DNA of 11,456 nucleotides, taken from assembly GCA_023412275.1 (NCBI GenBank), contig JAEYNY010000086.1, positions 1 to 11,456 on the forward strand, given 5' to 3'. Shown here piece after piece: positions 1 to 7,072 of this stretch (positions are counted from its first letter, which is position 1; each line of letters begins with the position of its first letter). The translations under genes were made by a program, and so were the position numbers. The stretch is from Bacillota bacterium. GTDB lineage: Bacteria > Bacillota > Clostridia > Acetivibrionales > DSM-1351. The notes under the pieces were generated by a model that saw only the letters and a program-made list of their open reading frames with translations, searched no databases and was not told the origin of the DNA.

Positions 1-335
1 ATATAGCCTCTGCACGATACTTTGCCGACAGGATTATCGTTTTGTATGCCGGGCATATGGTTGAATGGGGCGATGTTAACAAGGTTATTGTCAATCCTGC
101 GCATCCCTATACGAAGCTTTTGGTTTCCGCAGCTCCGGATCCGGAAAGAGAGGGAGTTGTAGAATTGCCGGTATTAAAAGATAAGGAATCAGAAGTAACT
201 GTTTGGACGCCGGAAAGCAAAGGATGCCCATTCAAAAGCCGCTGTCCCGTCGCTGAAGAGAGATGTTCGAAGGAATTGCCGCAGGTAAGGGAAGTCAGTG
301 ACGGACAATTTATCAGATGTTTCCGTGATAATTAA
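1..335 (+). CDS. Oligopeptide/dipeptide ABC transporter ATP-binding protein, C-terminal end (5' truncated by window)
   Basis: The reading frame is open from base 3 to the TAA at 333-335, so only about the last 110 residues are present. The piece begins just after the expected H-loop with IASARYFADRIIVLYAGHMV and continues with VEWG and NPAHPYTKLLVSAAP. These are hallmarks of the OppD/OppF/DppD/DppF ATPases that power peptide import at the cytoplasmic face of the membrane. The tail holds the cysteine-rich extension of this family (oligo_HPY domain), CPFKSRCP followed by further cysteines in EERC and IRCF; in relatives such clusters can bind an iron-sulfur cluster. Walker A, signature and Walker B lie outside the window. 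Substrate cannot be told: close relatives import peptides or, in Thermotogae and Clostridia, oligosaccharides. It is probably the last or near-last gene of a transporter operon, because the next gene is convergent. The gene is less AT-rich than the genes at 7-11 kb, fitting host backbone. Confidence 0.93.
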   Translation, partial: IASARYFADRIIVLYAGHMVEWGDVNKVIVNPAHPYTKLLVSAAPDPEREGVVELPVLKDKESEVTVWTPESKGCPFKSRCPVAEERCSKELPQVREVSDGQFIRCFRDN

Positions 336-387
336 AATTCATTGGTGAGAAGATTAAACACTTTTAAATGGGGGGTAATTTTTGGCT

Positions 388-726
388 TCATACTCGTATA
401 CCTTCTCTTTCAACGTTATGGATGAAAAGGTTGAGTCTGTTATTCTGCTGGGTGGTGAAATAGTCGAAGCTGCGGATATGTACAGAAATTGGCAGACTAT
501 ATTCGAGCTGTACGTCCAGTACTGTATCCCTGATTATGTCTTTTATATCAGGAGTTACAGCATCGGCCACTACTAATATATCGATATCCGAATCGTTACT
601 ATAGTCTCCACGGGCTTTAGAACCGTATAGAAGAACACTGTTAAGGCTATTCGCCAACTTATGGCCCAATAAGGCTTTTAGCTTAGTAATGGCTTCTTCC
701 TCGACCGGGTTAAGATGTCCGACCAT
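388..726 (-). CDS. MntA-like minimal nucleotidyltransferase (possible orphan antitoxin)
   Basis: This 112-residue protein has the nucleotidyltransferase signature LLYGSKARGDYSNDSDIDIL at residues 33-52, with the GSKARG loop and the metal-binding aspartates D47 and D49. Small proteins of this family (MNT) include MntA antitoxins, which transfer AMP groups onto a tyrosine of a partner HEPN toxin (HepT) and silence it. That role is inferred from family membership. The start is the ATG at 724-726: on the minus strand an ideal AAAGGAGGTG lies about 7 bases upstream, and an extended -10 promoter lies just beyond. The gene ends 52 bases from the convergent transporter gene. No HEPN-like helical ORF lies next to it on either side, so it may be an orphan left after loss of its toxin, or it may serve another adenylylation role. 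The nucleotidyltransferase call is firm and the antitoxin role is not. Confidence 0.85.
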   Translation of the reverse strand: MVGHLNPVEEEAITKLKALLGHKLANSLNSVLLYGSKARGDYSNDSDIDILVVADAVTPDIKDIIRDTVLDVQLEYSLPISVHIRSFDYFTTQQNNRLNLFIHNVEREGIRV

Positions 727-754
727 GCATCCGCACCTCCTTTGTACTGGCTGA

Positions 755-937
755 TGTACATATTATAGCACATGCAGGGAAGGGAATAAACACTATTGCC
801 TTGGCGGTAAGAGCGAAAATTATACATACGACACAGAAATCCCGGAAAAGAAGGTCAAGCATATCGATGAACATATAGCAGAGTATTTGCCGAAACTGAT
901 CCAAACGACCAGACAAACCTCAGTTCTATACAAGTAG
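755..937 (+). pseudogene. Unrecognised coding remnant
   Basis: Between a stop at 752-754 and TAG at 935-937 lies an open frame without a convincing start. Its second half (788-934) has normal protein character, reading through GGKSENYTYDTEIPEKK and then a basic helix-like stretch, KHIDEHIAEYLPKL. It looks like the C-terminal end of a longer gene whose 5' part was lost when the mntA side was joined on. The frame's 5' part overlaps the mntA promoter, so it cannot be a complete gene in this form. I do not recognise the family. A chance open frame is possible at this length. Confidence 0.35.
762..790 (-). promoter_or_regulatory. Extended -10 promoter of the MntA-like gene
   Basis: On the minus strand a perfect TATAAT (762-767) is preceded by TGC, giving an extended -10 element (TGnTATAAT). 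A weak -35, TTTATT (785-790), sits 17 bases upstream. Transcription would start near 755, about 28 bases before the ATG and upstream of the strong ribosome binding site. A consensus promoter plus consensus ribosome binding site suggests the nucleotidyltransferase is expressed, not a relic. Confidence 0.7.
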
Positions 938-959
938 ATATTAGGCTATAATAAGATGC

Positions 960-2606
960 TTATTTTCTTGCATGTCGCCTATTTATCAGTCGTTTCCAAA
1001 TGCTTCGAAATAGTTTCACATCATTGGCGTCTATCCCTATGTAATCAATAAGAACAACTCTATCAACTTCATCAAGAATAGGTTCAATGTCGAAATTATT
1101 TCTTATTGTGTTATCAATTCTATTAATTAGATTGGTTACTAAAATCTCATTGAGATTTTGTAAGTCTGGCAAGATTATTTTTTCAACTTCCCCTGGAAGT
1201 ATTTCTAGTACCCCGCCTCCGTAACTTCTTCCTTCAATTTCCGTAAATGCAAAGGTGATGCTATTATAATACGATAATAATGCCTTTTCCTTATTAATGC
1301 CCGGACTAAATCTAATTCTATGCATTGTGTCGGTACTAACAGCATTAATGCTATTTAAAACAAATTTTGGGAAAGAATTATTTCTTCTTAAGAAAAAGGC
1401 ATCTGGTGGATAAACAGACGGAACCCTATACCATCTGTCCCGTATACTACATTTGTAACCATTATTTATTCCTTCTTTTTCTCCTAATTCTATATATCTT
1501 TTATATCCTTCAGGATATTCTTCAAAAGGGATATCAGGGAAATTAACTAATTGAGCGTTTAAACCTTTATTAACATTATCAAGCCAGTCCTGATAGTTGA
1601 AATAAAGGCCTTTTGAATGAGCACTTCTTCCAATCAAAGGTAGGACAACATCCTGAAGTCCGTACTTCTCAACAGTATCTTTGCTTACGGAAAAATATTT
1701 ATTATCTCCTGTAGTTATTCCAATATCTACATTAGATATATCTGAGAAAGTTACAAACTTATTATTTTCCTTAATCTTATTGATAAGCTCAACTTCATCA
1801 TACGTAAGAAAATACTTTGTCCACTTATCCTTGCTATGATCGACAGGGATATATTGTATTGGTGAATTAAAAATGCCATTATCCTCAAGAGAATCTAAAT
1901 TTTTAAGTTGAATCACCCGTATCTGGTTTTCAACGTGATTTTGATTCTCATATTTTTCTCCTAAGAATAATACTACTTCTTGCTGGACATCAGGAAATAC
2001 TAATTCTTCAAAAGTGATTACCGTTATTTGAGATAAATTATCAACAAGAAATTTTCTTAAGTCTTCAGCATAAGCAACTTGCATAAGTTCAGCGGGGATA
2101 ACCATTCCGATTTTCCCATCTGGAGCAAGGATTTGTACACAAGCAACCATAAACGAAACCCAAGAATTAATAAGCTTATTTGATTTCATCTTATTTGCTA
2201 CCAAAATTTTTGATTGCGTTTCTCTTTGTTCTGGTGTCAAATATTGATACCTAATATATGGAGGATTACCTATGATCAAATTAAATTTTTTATTCTTCAA
2301 TTCCTTTTTAAAAATAGAATAGAAGTCATCTTGAATAACTTCGAATCCTGAAAAACCGTTAACCTTTTCCCTCGAAGATATAGCTTCGCTTTCAATCAAT
2401 TCTACACCTATACAATTAATATTATCGTCTGGGGCATTTCTAATAAGGCTTTCTAAAAAAGCTCCGTCTCCGCAGCTGGGCTCTAGCACGCTTATATCCT
2501 GATTATTTCTATTAAGTGCCCATTTTACAATAAAGTCAGAAATACTATCAGGTGTATAGTAGCCACCTCTAAGTTTTTTTTCTGTACTATTTGCCTTTAG
2601 CTTCAT
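960..2606 (-). CDS. Stand-alone N6-adenine DNA methyltransferase of an Eco57I-like R-M system
   Basis: A 548-residue gamma-class (Eco57I/TaqI type) methyltransferase, which would transfer a methyl group from S-adenosylmethionine to N6 of adenine in the recognition site. Motifs appear in the expected order: motif X GGYYTP (14-19), motif I LEPSCGDGAFL (41-51), motif II GVEL (67-70), QDDFY (92-96) and catalytic motif IV NPPYIRYQY (114-122). About 270-548 is the variable, target-recognising half. It starts 10 bases after the stop of the upstream bifunctional gene; AAGGTGAT between them, overlapping that stop codon, is the ribosome binding site, so the two form an operon and are probably translationally coupled. 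From memory, M.Eco57I is 544 residues and also accompanies a bifunctional enzyme, where the separate methylase modifies both strands. No terminator is visible downstream. The recognition sequence cannot be read from the protein. Confidence 0.93.
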   Translation of the reverse strand: MKLKANSTEKKLRGGYYTPDSISDFIVKWALNRNNQDISVLEPSCGDGAFLESLIRNAPDDNINCIGVELIESEAISSREKVNGFSGFEVIQDDFYSIFKKELKNKKFNLIIGNPPYIRYQYLTPEQRETQSKILVANKMKSNKLINSWVSFMVACVQILAPDGKIGMVIPAELMQVAYAEDLRKFLVDNLSQITVITFEELVFPDVQQEVVLFLGEKYENQNHVENQIRVIQLKNLDSLEDNGIFNSPIQYIPVDHSKDKWTKYFLTYDEVELINKIKENNKFVTFSDISNVDIGITTGDNKYFSVSKDTVEKYGLQDVVLPLIGRSAHSKGLYFNYQDWLDNVNKGLNAQLVNFPDIPFEEYPEGYKRYIELGEKEGINNGYKCSIRDRWYRVPSVYPPDAFFLRRNNSFPKFVLNSINAVSTDTMHRIRFSPGINKEKALLSYYNSITFAFTEIEGRSYGGGVLEILPGEVEKIILPDLQNLNEILVTNLINRIDNTIRNNFDIEPILDEVDRVVLIDYIGIDANDVKLFRSIWKRLINRRHARK

Positions 2607-2616
2607 CTAGATCACC

Positions 2617-5600
2617 TTAACTAAAAATATCCATGTAATCCTGGATACCGTACAATCTAGTTATTGTCTCCTTTATCAGATTTACTAAATCATTTTTCTC
2701 TGCGATCAAAATCGCTTTTTGCCTATTTGTCGTTCTTGAATCCTGAAGGCTATCATTGATCACATAGATTCTCCTAGAATGGCTCACTATATTATTATAA
2801 TCGGCTGCCTGTTCAGGATTGTCAAAATTTATGTTTGGAATAGGTATTTTATAAAGTATACTTGTTCCGTTTGAGAAAAATTCTCCACCGAAATCGCTGC
2901 CAATTACAGAACAAAGGTATCCTATTGCAGGATGGTCTAGGGCAGCTTGTATAAACTCAAGCCTATAGCCTCCTTCTTTTTCAATAATGGCACAGTAACC
3001 TGCCGTGCCTCCAGCAGCAATGAGCCAATCATTCCGGTCATAGAAATAGAATGGCCGCTCCATGTTTCTCATAACCTTGACGATCAACTTCGGCGTGTTT
3101 ATAAAACTTGTCAAATGCTGAATTCGTCCATAATGATACCACGTATCAGCGTTTGCATGAGGTACATCTCTGCCATTACCATCAGGAGATACATTTCTGG
3201 GGAGAAGTGCGTCATGGTATGCGTTGAGGTATCTCCATGTACCAGGAAATTGTCTGGCCATTATTTCAGACGAATACAACTGACCATCAGAATCATACGG
3301 AAATATGATCTTCTTATTGGTTTTTACTACGTCATAAGTAGTCGCTTTCTTCTCAATATGCGTTACTGGTTTATAATAAGGCTTCAAAATTGATTTTTCA
3401 ATGAGATAATCATTTCCACCTTCATGTATCCTATAAGTGTCCGTAGTAGACCCCACAATATCACTTTCATCAAACCAGTAAATTGGCTGAGGTCTTTCAG
3501 CACTTGTCTGAATACCATTAATAGCATTTGCAACGTGCTCCAATGGTATTGTTCCTTCATAAAGCTTATTTATCAGTCTGGCTTTATGTTCATCAGCAAC
3601 AAGTACCCAAGGAAAATCGGAAATGATATTATTGTTAAAACTAATTCTATTAAAAACTGTCTCATCTTGGCCTTCGCAAGCCCACCATCTTTGTAGATCA
3701 TCAACTTCTTGGAAAGTAAACCTCTCTGAGGCAGCCTTCCTAAGTAGTATGATAGAACTATATGAAAGATTCTCACCGAACAAATGAGCAGATCCAAAGT
3801 CAATAAATTCAACAAGATATCTATTGTCAGTGATTAACTTCCTAAGCTTTTCACCGGCAACAATTTTGGAGAACTTATTGGGTATAACATAACAAAGTAG
3901 GCCATTATCCTTCAATTTCTGTATACCACGTTCTATAAAAATAAAGTATTTGTCAAACTGTTTATAAGCCGTTGAATATCTTTTATATACTGAAAATTCT
4001 TCAGTAGGCAAGAGTGCCTGCATGTCTTCTGTTGTTACATAAGGCGGGTTGCCTATTACTGCATCGAAAGACCTTGTGCCATTTCCAAAGCTCCAATCAA
4101 ACGGAAATATGGCCTCTTTGACACTCTGTTCGAGTCCATGAACATCGATATTGTTGAAGTCCACTAATGCATTCCCTGGTTTTATGTTGTCATCAAGGTT
4201 AGGCAGCAAACCGATTTCATCACCTAAAGACGGGGTCGTTTCGTTCTCCAATAATTTTACCAAAAGGCTGAACTTAGCTATTTCAACTGCATTTATATCA
4301 ATATCTATGCCATATATACACAACAGGAGTATTCTCTTTTTATCTTCGAACGTTAAATTAAATACTCCCTGCTCATATGGTATCAGTCTGGTCACGTCGT
4401 TTTCTATATACCAGTTTATGCAATACTGAATAAGAAAATCGTATGTTTCAAGTAAGAAAACCCCTGAGCCGCAAGAAATATCAGCAATCCTTAGTTCTTC
4501 AATTTGATTTGGTGTTTTCCCTTCAACAAGTGGTTCAAGAGTCTTTCTGACAATGCACTTTACAATTTCTATTGGCGTTATAATTATATCTCTGTTAATA
4601 TTGGTGTCAACAGCTCTTAATGAAATAATTCCATTTACAGCAGTGAGCTTTTGGTTCAGGAACATTTCATATATCTGGCCTAATAGGTTGCTCTCAATAA
4701 CATTGAACACATATGGACTTCTAGGATAATAAAGGCTTCTGATCATGTCCATAATGATTTCATTATTTAGGTCAAAAATAATGTTTTCTCCGGAGAATAA
4801 GCCTGAATTATATCGTCTATCTGCTTCGCGGAAAATGACATTAAGACTTTGCTGAAGCTGATTCTCATCATCAAGTGTCTGTTGTAGCCTATGATAGATA
4901 GGAAGATTACGATCCTCACATATTCTCATAAAAACCATTTGGTTAATGAAAGTTTGAGTAAGATCGTTAACCATCTCTAGAGAATACTCAGGATGATTAC
5001 CAATCAAGTGCTGCGCAAGAAGAATTCGCCAACTATTGATCTGTTGCAAGAAATATTCATCAATAGTAAGCGTTGCACCTGTTTCTATCAGTGGTTCGAA
5101 TATACGTTCAAATTGTCCACTATAGACGACCTCTCTAGACAGGAGCGAAGAAATTTCTTCGAATTTCTCAACATATTCTGTATAATTGTACCGCTTTAAT
5201 AGGGCGGTATCGGGTGTATCACCATCTCTTGGGGGAACCGTCGTATCATAAATCAACAATTCTTCAAAGTTTGTTAGGACGACAATTAAATGACCACCGG
5301 ACCAGCCATAACTTCTAGCTTGAAAAATAGATTCCATATGGTTCGCAACATTAACCGACGGTTTCTTAGCTTCAACGAAAAATTTTTTAACTCCACTCAA
5401 GGTGAATGCATAATCTGGCCTACTTGTATTTGTGAGATAATTCTCAGGCATGACTTCTCTTAGCCTTGGGGCAAGGCCTCTTCTATTTGTCATGTCCCAT
5501 CCTAGGGCCTCAAAGAAAGGATCAATAAATTCTCTACGAGTCTCTGTCTCGTTATATCTTGCGCTTTTATAGGACGCCAAATTAGCACTAAAGGTATTTA

Positions 5601-5628
5601 TTAATGTTTGTAATACTTCACACATCAT
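2617..5628 (-). CDS. Type IIG bifunctional restriction endonuclease-methyltransferase, Eco57I-like
   Basis: A single 1003-residue chain holding nuclease, methyltransferase and specificity parts. The N-terminus carries a PD-(D/E)xK nuclease: PDYAF (71-75) and VEAKKP (85-90), which fit PD-X13-EAK with D72, E86 and K88 as the likely catalytic residues. From memory, Eco57I has the same 77-PD-X13-EAK motif, shown by mutation to be the cleavage site, in a protein of 997 residues. A helical linker (about 150-340) is followed by the adenine methylase: motif X-like IIITPIEIV (348-356), motif I DISCGSGVFL (383-392), IDIDINAVEI (441-450) and motif IV GNPPYV (526-531). The C-terminal portion (about 680-1003) is TaqI-like target recognition. 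Such enzymes bind an asymmetric site, methylate one strand and cut at a fixed distance away. The chosen ATG (5626-5628) follows AAAGGAGA; a second ATG is adjacent. It is first gene of the operon. The target sequence is unknown. Confidence 0.92.
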   Translation of the reverse strand: MMCEVLQTLINTFSANLASYKSARYNETETRREFIDPFFEALGWDMTNRRGLAPRLREVMPENYLTNTSRPDYAFTLSGVKKFFVEAKKPSVNVANHMESIFQARSYGWSGGHLIVVLTNFEELLIYDTTVPPRDGDTPDTALLKRYNYTEYVEKFEEISSLLSREVVYSGQFERIFEPLIETGATLTIDEYFLQQINSWRILLAQHLIGNHPEYSLEMVNDLTQTFINQMVFMRICEDRNLPIYHRLQQTLDDENQLQQSLNVIFREADRRYNSGLFSGENIIFDLNNEIIMDMIRSLYYPRSPYVFNVIESNLLGQIYEMFLNQKLTAVNGIISLRAVDTNINRDIIITPIEIVKCIVRKTLEPLVEGKTPNQIEELRIADISCGSGVFLLETYDFLIQYCINWYIENDVTRLIPYEQGVFNLTFEDKKRILLLCIYGIDIDINAVEIAKFSLLVKLLENETTPSLGDEIGLLPNLDDNIKPGNALVDFNNIDVHGLEQSVKEAIFPFDWSFGNGTRSFDAVIGNPPYVTTEDMQALLPTEEFSVYKRYSTAYKQFDKYFIFIERGIQKLKDNGLLCYVIPNKFSKIVAGEKLRKLITDNRYLVEFIDFGSAHLFGENLSYSSIILLRKAASERFTFQEVDDLQRWWACEGQDETVFNRISFNNNIISDFPWVLVADEHKARLINKLYEGTIPLEHVANAINGIQTSAERPQPIYWFDESDIVGSTTDTYRIHEGGNDYLIEKSILKPYYKPVTHIEKKATTYDVVKTNKKIIFPYDSDGQLYSSEIMARQFPGTWRYLNAYHDALLPRNVSPDGNGRDVPHANADTWYHYGRIQHLTSFINTPKLIVKVMRNMERPFYFYDRNDWLIAAGGTAGYCAIIEKEGGYRLEFIQAALDHPAIGYLCSVIGSDFGGEFFSNGTSILYKIPIPNINFDNPEQAADYNNIVSHSRRIYVINDSLQDSRTTNRQKAILIAEKNDLVNLIKETITRLYGIQDYMDIFS

Positions 5629-5669
5629 GCTCTCCTTTGGTATGCTATAAAATCTTTCGTTCCTGAATT

Positions 5670-5698
5670 ATTTTATCATTTCTAATAAAAAAGGTCAC
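5670..5698 (-). promoter_or_regulatory. Candidate promoter of the R-M operon, overlapping a small inverted repeat
   Basis: On the minus strand GTGACC (5693-5698) and TAAAAT (5670-5675) are 17 bases apart, matching -35 and -10 spacing, with a predicted start near 5663 and a leader of about 35 bases. The -35 overlaps a short inverted repeat, TCAC-5-GTGA (5695-5707), which could be an operator, though four-base arms arise by chance often. No controller (C) protein gene is present in the window. Confidence 0.4.
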
Positions 5699-5784
5699 TA
5701 TATGTGATAAAGACTCTTGCCATATATGTAATTTTTATCATCGTATAGATTTGACCGCGAATTTACGAAAGCTTCCATTTGCAT

Positions 5785-6434
5785 TCACCTGCCTTGATTA
5801 CGATACAATCTTGTTGTAATAAGCCTATGTCGCTTGTTAGGGTTTTATCAAAAGCGCTGTATTCAGCAGTTCGCAAAAATTCTATACCCAGGAATGTTTC
5901 AAAGGATGTTACAAGGCCTAAAGTTGCTAAGTATCAAGGTGAAATATATACAGCAGATGAGTTGAAAATGTTAATTGAGAAAATGTTTAATACTGAATGG
6001 GAAGTTCCTATTATATTGGCTGGGCTTTGCGGTATGAGAAGGGCTGAGGTTTTAGGCTTAAAATGGTCAGATGTTAATTATGTTGAAAAAACAATAACGA
6101 TTCGTAGAACAGCTATTCAAAGGATCTGAACTGAGCGAAACTACAAAAACGGAATCGGGGACCAGGACAATAGCAATAAGTGATGAGATTATTGATGCAT
6201 TAAAACGCTTATGGAAAAGGCAGGAGAAATTCAAATTAGCTTTTAAGGGAGAGTTTATTAGGGAGGAATATGTTGATAATAACTTGATTGTATGTAATTA
6301 TAATGGCACCATAAAGACCCCAAATGTTTTGTCAAACAAATTTGGACAACTTTTAAAAATGCATGATTTAAAACATATTAGGTTTCATGATTTAAGACAT
6401 AGCGCAGCTTCTCTCATGCTTGTAAGTGATGTCA
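5785..6434 (+). pseudogene. Phage-type tyrosine recombinase (integrase) remnant, frameshifted and 3' truncated
   Basis: Recognisable integrase sequence begins near 5830 with the end of the core-binding domain (VLSKALYSAVRKNSIPRNV), then the catalytic domain opens with GEIYTADELKMLIEK. The first catalytic arginine is in LCGMRRAEVLGLKWSDV. This frame stops at TGA 6127-6129, but the protein continues in the next frame from 6122 (GSELSETTKTESGTRTIAIS), so one base has been lost or two gained near 6117-6126. The second frame carries the H-x-x-R box as FHDLRHSAASLML (about 6383-6422). Homology ends near 6434; the final histidine and the nucleophilic tyrosine are missing, replaced in frame by group II intron maturase sequence. 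No N-terminal arm-binding domain is visible upstream. The protein cannot be active. It is a relic of the element that probably brought part of this island, of the family used by Firmicutes prophages and integrative elements. Confidence 0.85.
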
Positions 6435-6776
6435 TACGTCCGTCGCTTGCGAGAATTAAGGTATATGGCCACGGGTGGTTGAATTACTATGGGATTGCAG
6501 ATATGAAGAACCCGATAGACGACATTAACGGATGGCTGTACCACCGCATTCACATGTGTATATGGAAACAATGGAAGAAGCCGAGAACAAAGAAGAAGAA
6601 TCTTCTAAAACTAGGTGTGCCAGAGGAACTTGCGCACATGGCGGCAAACAGTCGAAGAGGATATTGGTTTGTTACACACAGTAGCGGTCAACATGGCAAT
6701 GACAAAAGAAAGACTGTTGCGCGTAGGCTTTTATGATTTAGCCTCTGCGTACCAGTCGGTTCGCATCAACTATTGA
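6434..6776 (+). pseudogene. ltrA: Group II intron reverse transcriptase/maturase, C-terminal (GIIM/domain X) fragment
   Basis: The frame continues directly from the integrase remnant: ARIKVYGHGWLNYYGIADMK, then INGWLYHRI, IWKQWKKPRT, LGVPEELAHMAANSRRGYW. These are the hallmark blocks of domain X, which binds the intron RNA and helps splicing. The written frame runs to a stop at 6734-6736, but the genuine end lies in the next frame, from about 6684 (AVNMAMTKERLLRVGFYDLA, then SAYQSVRINY) to TGA 6774-6776. A second frameshift therefore sits near 6680-6686. The stop lies immediately before domain V. All reverse transcriptase motifs, including YADD, are missing. The chimaeric ORF 6284-6736 that a gene caller would report is an artefact of these events. 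Confidence 0.88.
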
Positions 6777-6777
6777 A

Positions 6778-6847
6778 AGCGCCGTGTACCGAACGGTACG
6801 CACGGTGCTGGGAGAGGACGTCGGCTAATCACCGCCTCCTACTTGAT
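6778..6847 (+). ncRNA. Group II intron domains V and VI
   Basis: Domain V (6778-6809) folds as a 9-bp lower stem, AGCGCCGTG with CACGGTGCT (one G-U pair), keeping the catalytic AGC triad at its 5' end. A two-base CG bulge (6799-6800) follows the 4-bp upper stem TACC/GGTA, which is capped by GAAC. Domain VI (about 6811-6840) pairs GAGG (6814-6817) with CCTC (6835-6838) and CGG with CCG. The unpaired A6841 is the likely branch point, seventh from the predicted 3' end ...GAT at 6847. The active-site RNA appears structurally intact although the rest of the intron is gone. The GAAC cap departs from the usual GNRA tetraloop. Confidence 0.8.
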
Positions 6848-6927
6848 TTTTTTATTTGAACTAGATGCTATTCTATAAATCTGTACTTGATAATTTTCAA
6901 AATATTATATTTTTTTGAAGGATTTCC

Positions 6928-6955
6928 TTGAATAATGTCGAATGAACGCTATAAG
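6928..6955 (+). promoter_or_regulatory. Candidate promoter for the Gabija-like operon
   Basis: TTGAAT (6928-6933) and TATAAG (6950-6955) are spaced 16 bases apart and lie about 120 bases before the first gene, giving a predicted start near 6962 and a leader of about 110 bases. A small hairpin, AAGGATTTCCTT (6918-6929), ends at the -35 and could be an operator or chance. The 6848-7060 region is very AT-rich, so other -10-like strings exist (for example TATAAA at 6874-6879), but none with a properly spaced -35. Confidence 0.4.
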
Positions 6956-7033
6956 GGTTATCAATTTTTATACCAACGCATATTAGGTGAAGCTAGATTT
7001 TTATTGTATCTTCAAGCAAAGGGCAGTGTGTAA
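6935..7033 (+). CDS. Possible 32-residue leader or remnant ORF before the Gabija-like pair
   Basis: ATG at 6935 opens a short frame, MSNERYKGYQFLYQRILG and onward, closing at TAA 7031-7033. Its composition is protein-like (basic and aromatic, helix-forming), but the only ribosome-binding candidate (GAAGGA, 6917-6922) is 12 bases away and part of a small hairpin. If the promoter at 6928-6955 is right, the ATG would lie upstream of the transcript start, which argues against translation. I do not recognise it. It could be the tail of a lost gene or a leader peptide. It occupies the otherwise gene-free gap between the intron end and the nuclease gene. Confidence 0.22.
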   Translation: MSNERYKGYQFLYQRILGEARFLLYLQAKGSV

Positions 7034-7072
7034 AGTATGGTCAGAAAGTAATATACTTAGGAGGACAAAACT

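Larger units (their letters stand above)
6434..6847 (+). mobile_element. 3' end fragment of a group II intron
   Basis: The stretch joins the last third of an intron-encoded maturase to RNA domains V and VI and ends at a predicted 3' splice site near 6847. Everything 5' of the maturase X domain (domains I-III, most of domain IV and the reverse transcriptase) is absent. The left boundary at about 6430-6437 is where integrase protein sequence changes to maturase sequence without a break in frame. Such a piece cannot splice or move by itself. The fragment could come from a 5'-truncated retrohoming event into the integrase gene, which is a known behaviour of incomplete reverse transcription, or from a deletion through a full intron. 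Confidence 0.85.

Noticed and set aside
382..576. Plus-strand 64-residue frame with a GGGGG-rich stretch and TTG start
   Set aside because: It lies entirely opposite the nucleotidyltransferase gene, which has clear motifs and signals; no family resemblance in this frame.
710..916. Minus-strand 68-residue hydrophobic frame that could have been a HEPN toxin
   Set aside because: It covers the mntA promoter and start, has no HEPN R-x4-6-H motif and no convincing ribosome binding site.
2947..5199. Several plus-strand frames (2947-3393, 3424-3696, 4151-4429, 4993-5199) and a minus frame 3573-3815
   Set aside because: All are shadows of the 1003-residue restriction enzyme gene, whose motifs are continuous across the region.
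960..5628. BREX or DISARM methyltransferase module
   Set aside because: No accompanying BREX (brxC, pglZ) or DISARM (drmA, drmB) genes; the nuclease is fused to the methylase and sizes fit the Eco57I type.
6284..6736. A single 150-residue gene
   Set aside because: It is a chimaera of integrase and intron maturase fragments starting at an internal TTG and ending out of the true maturase frame.
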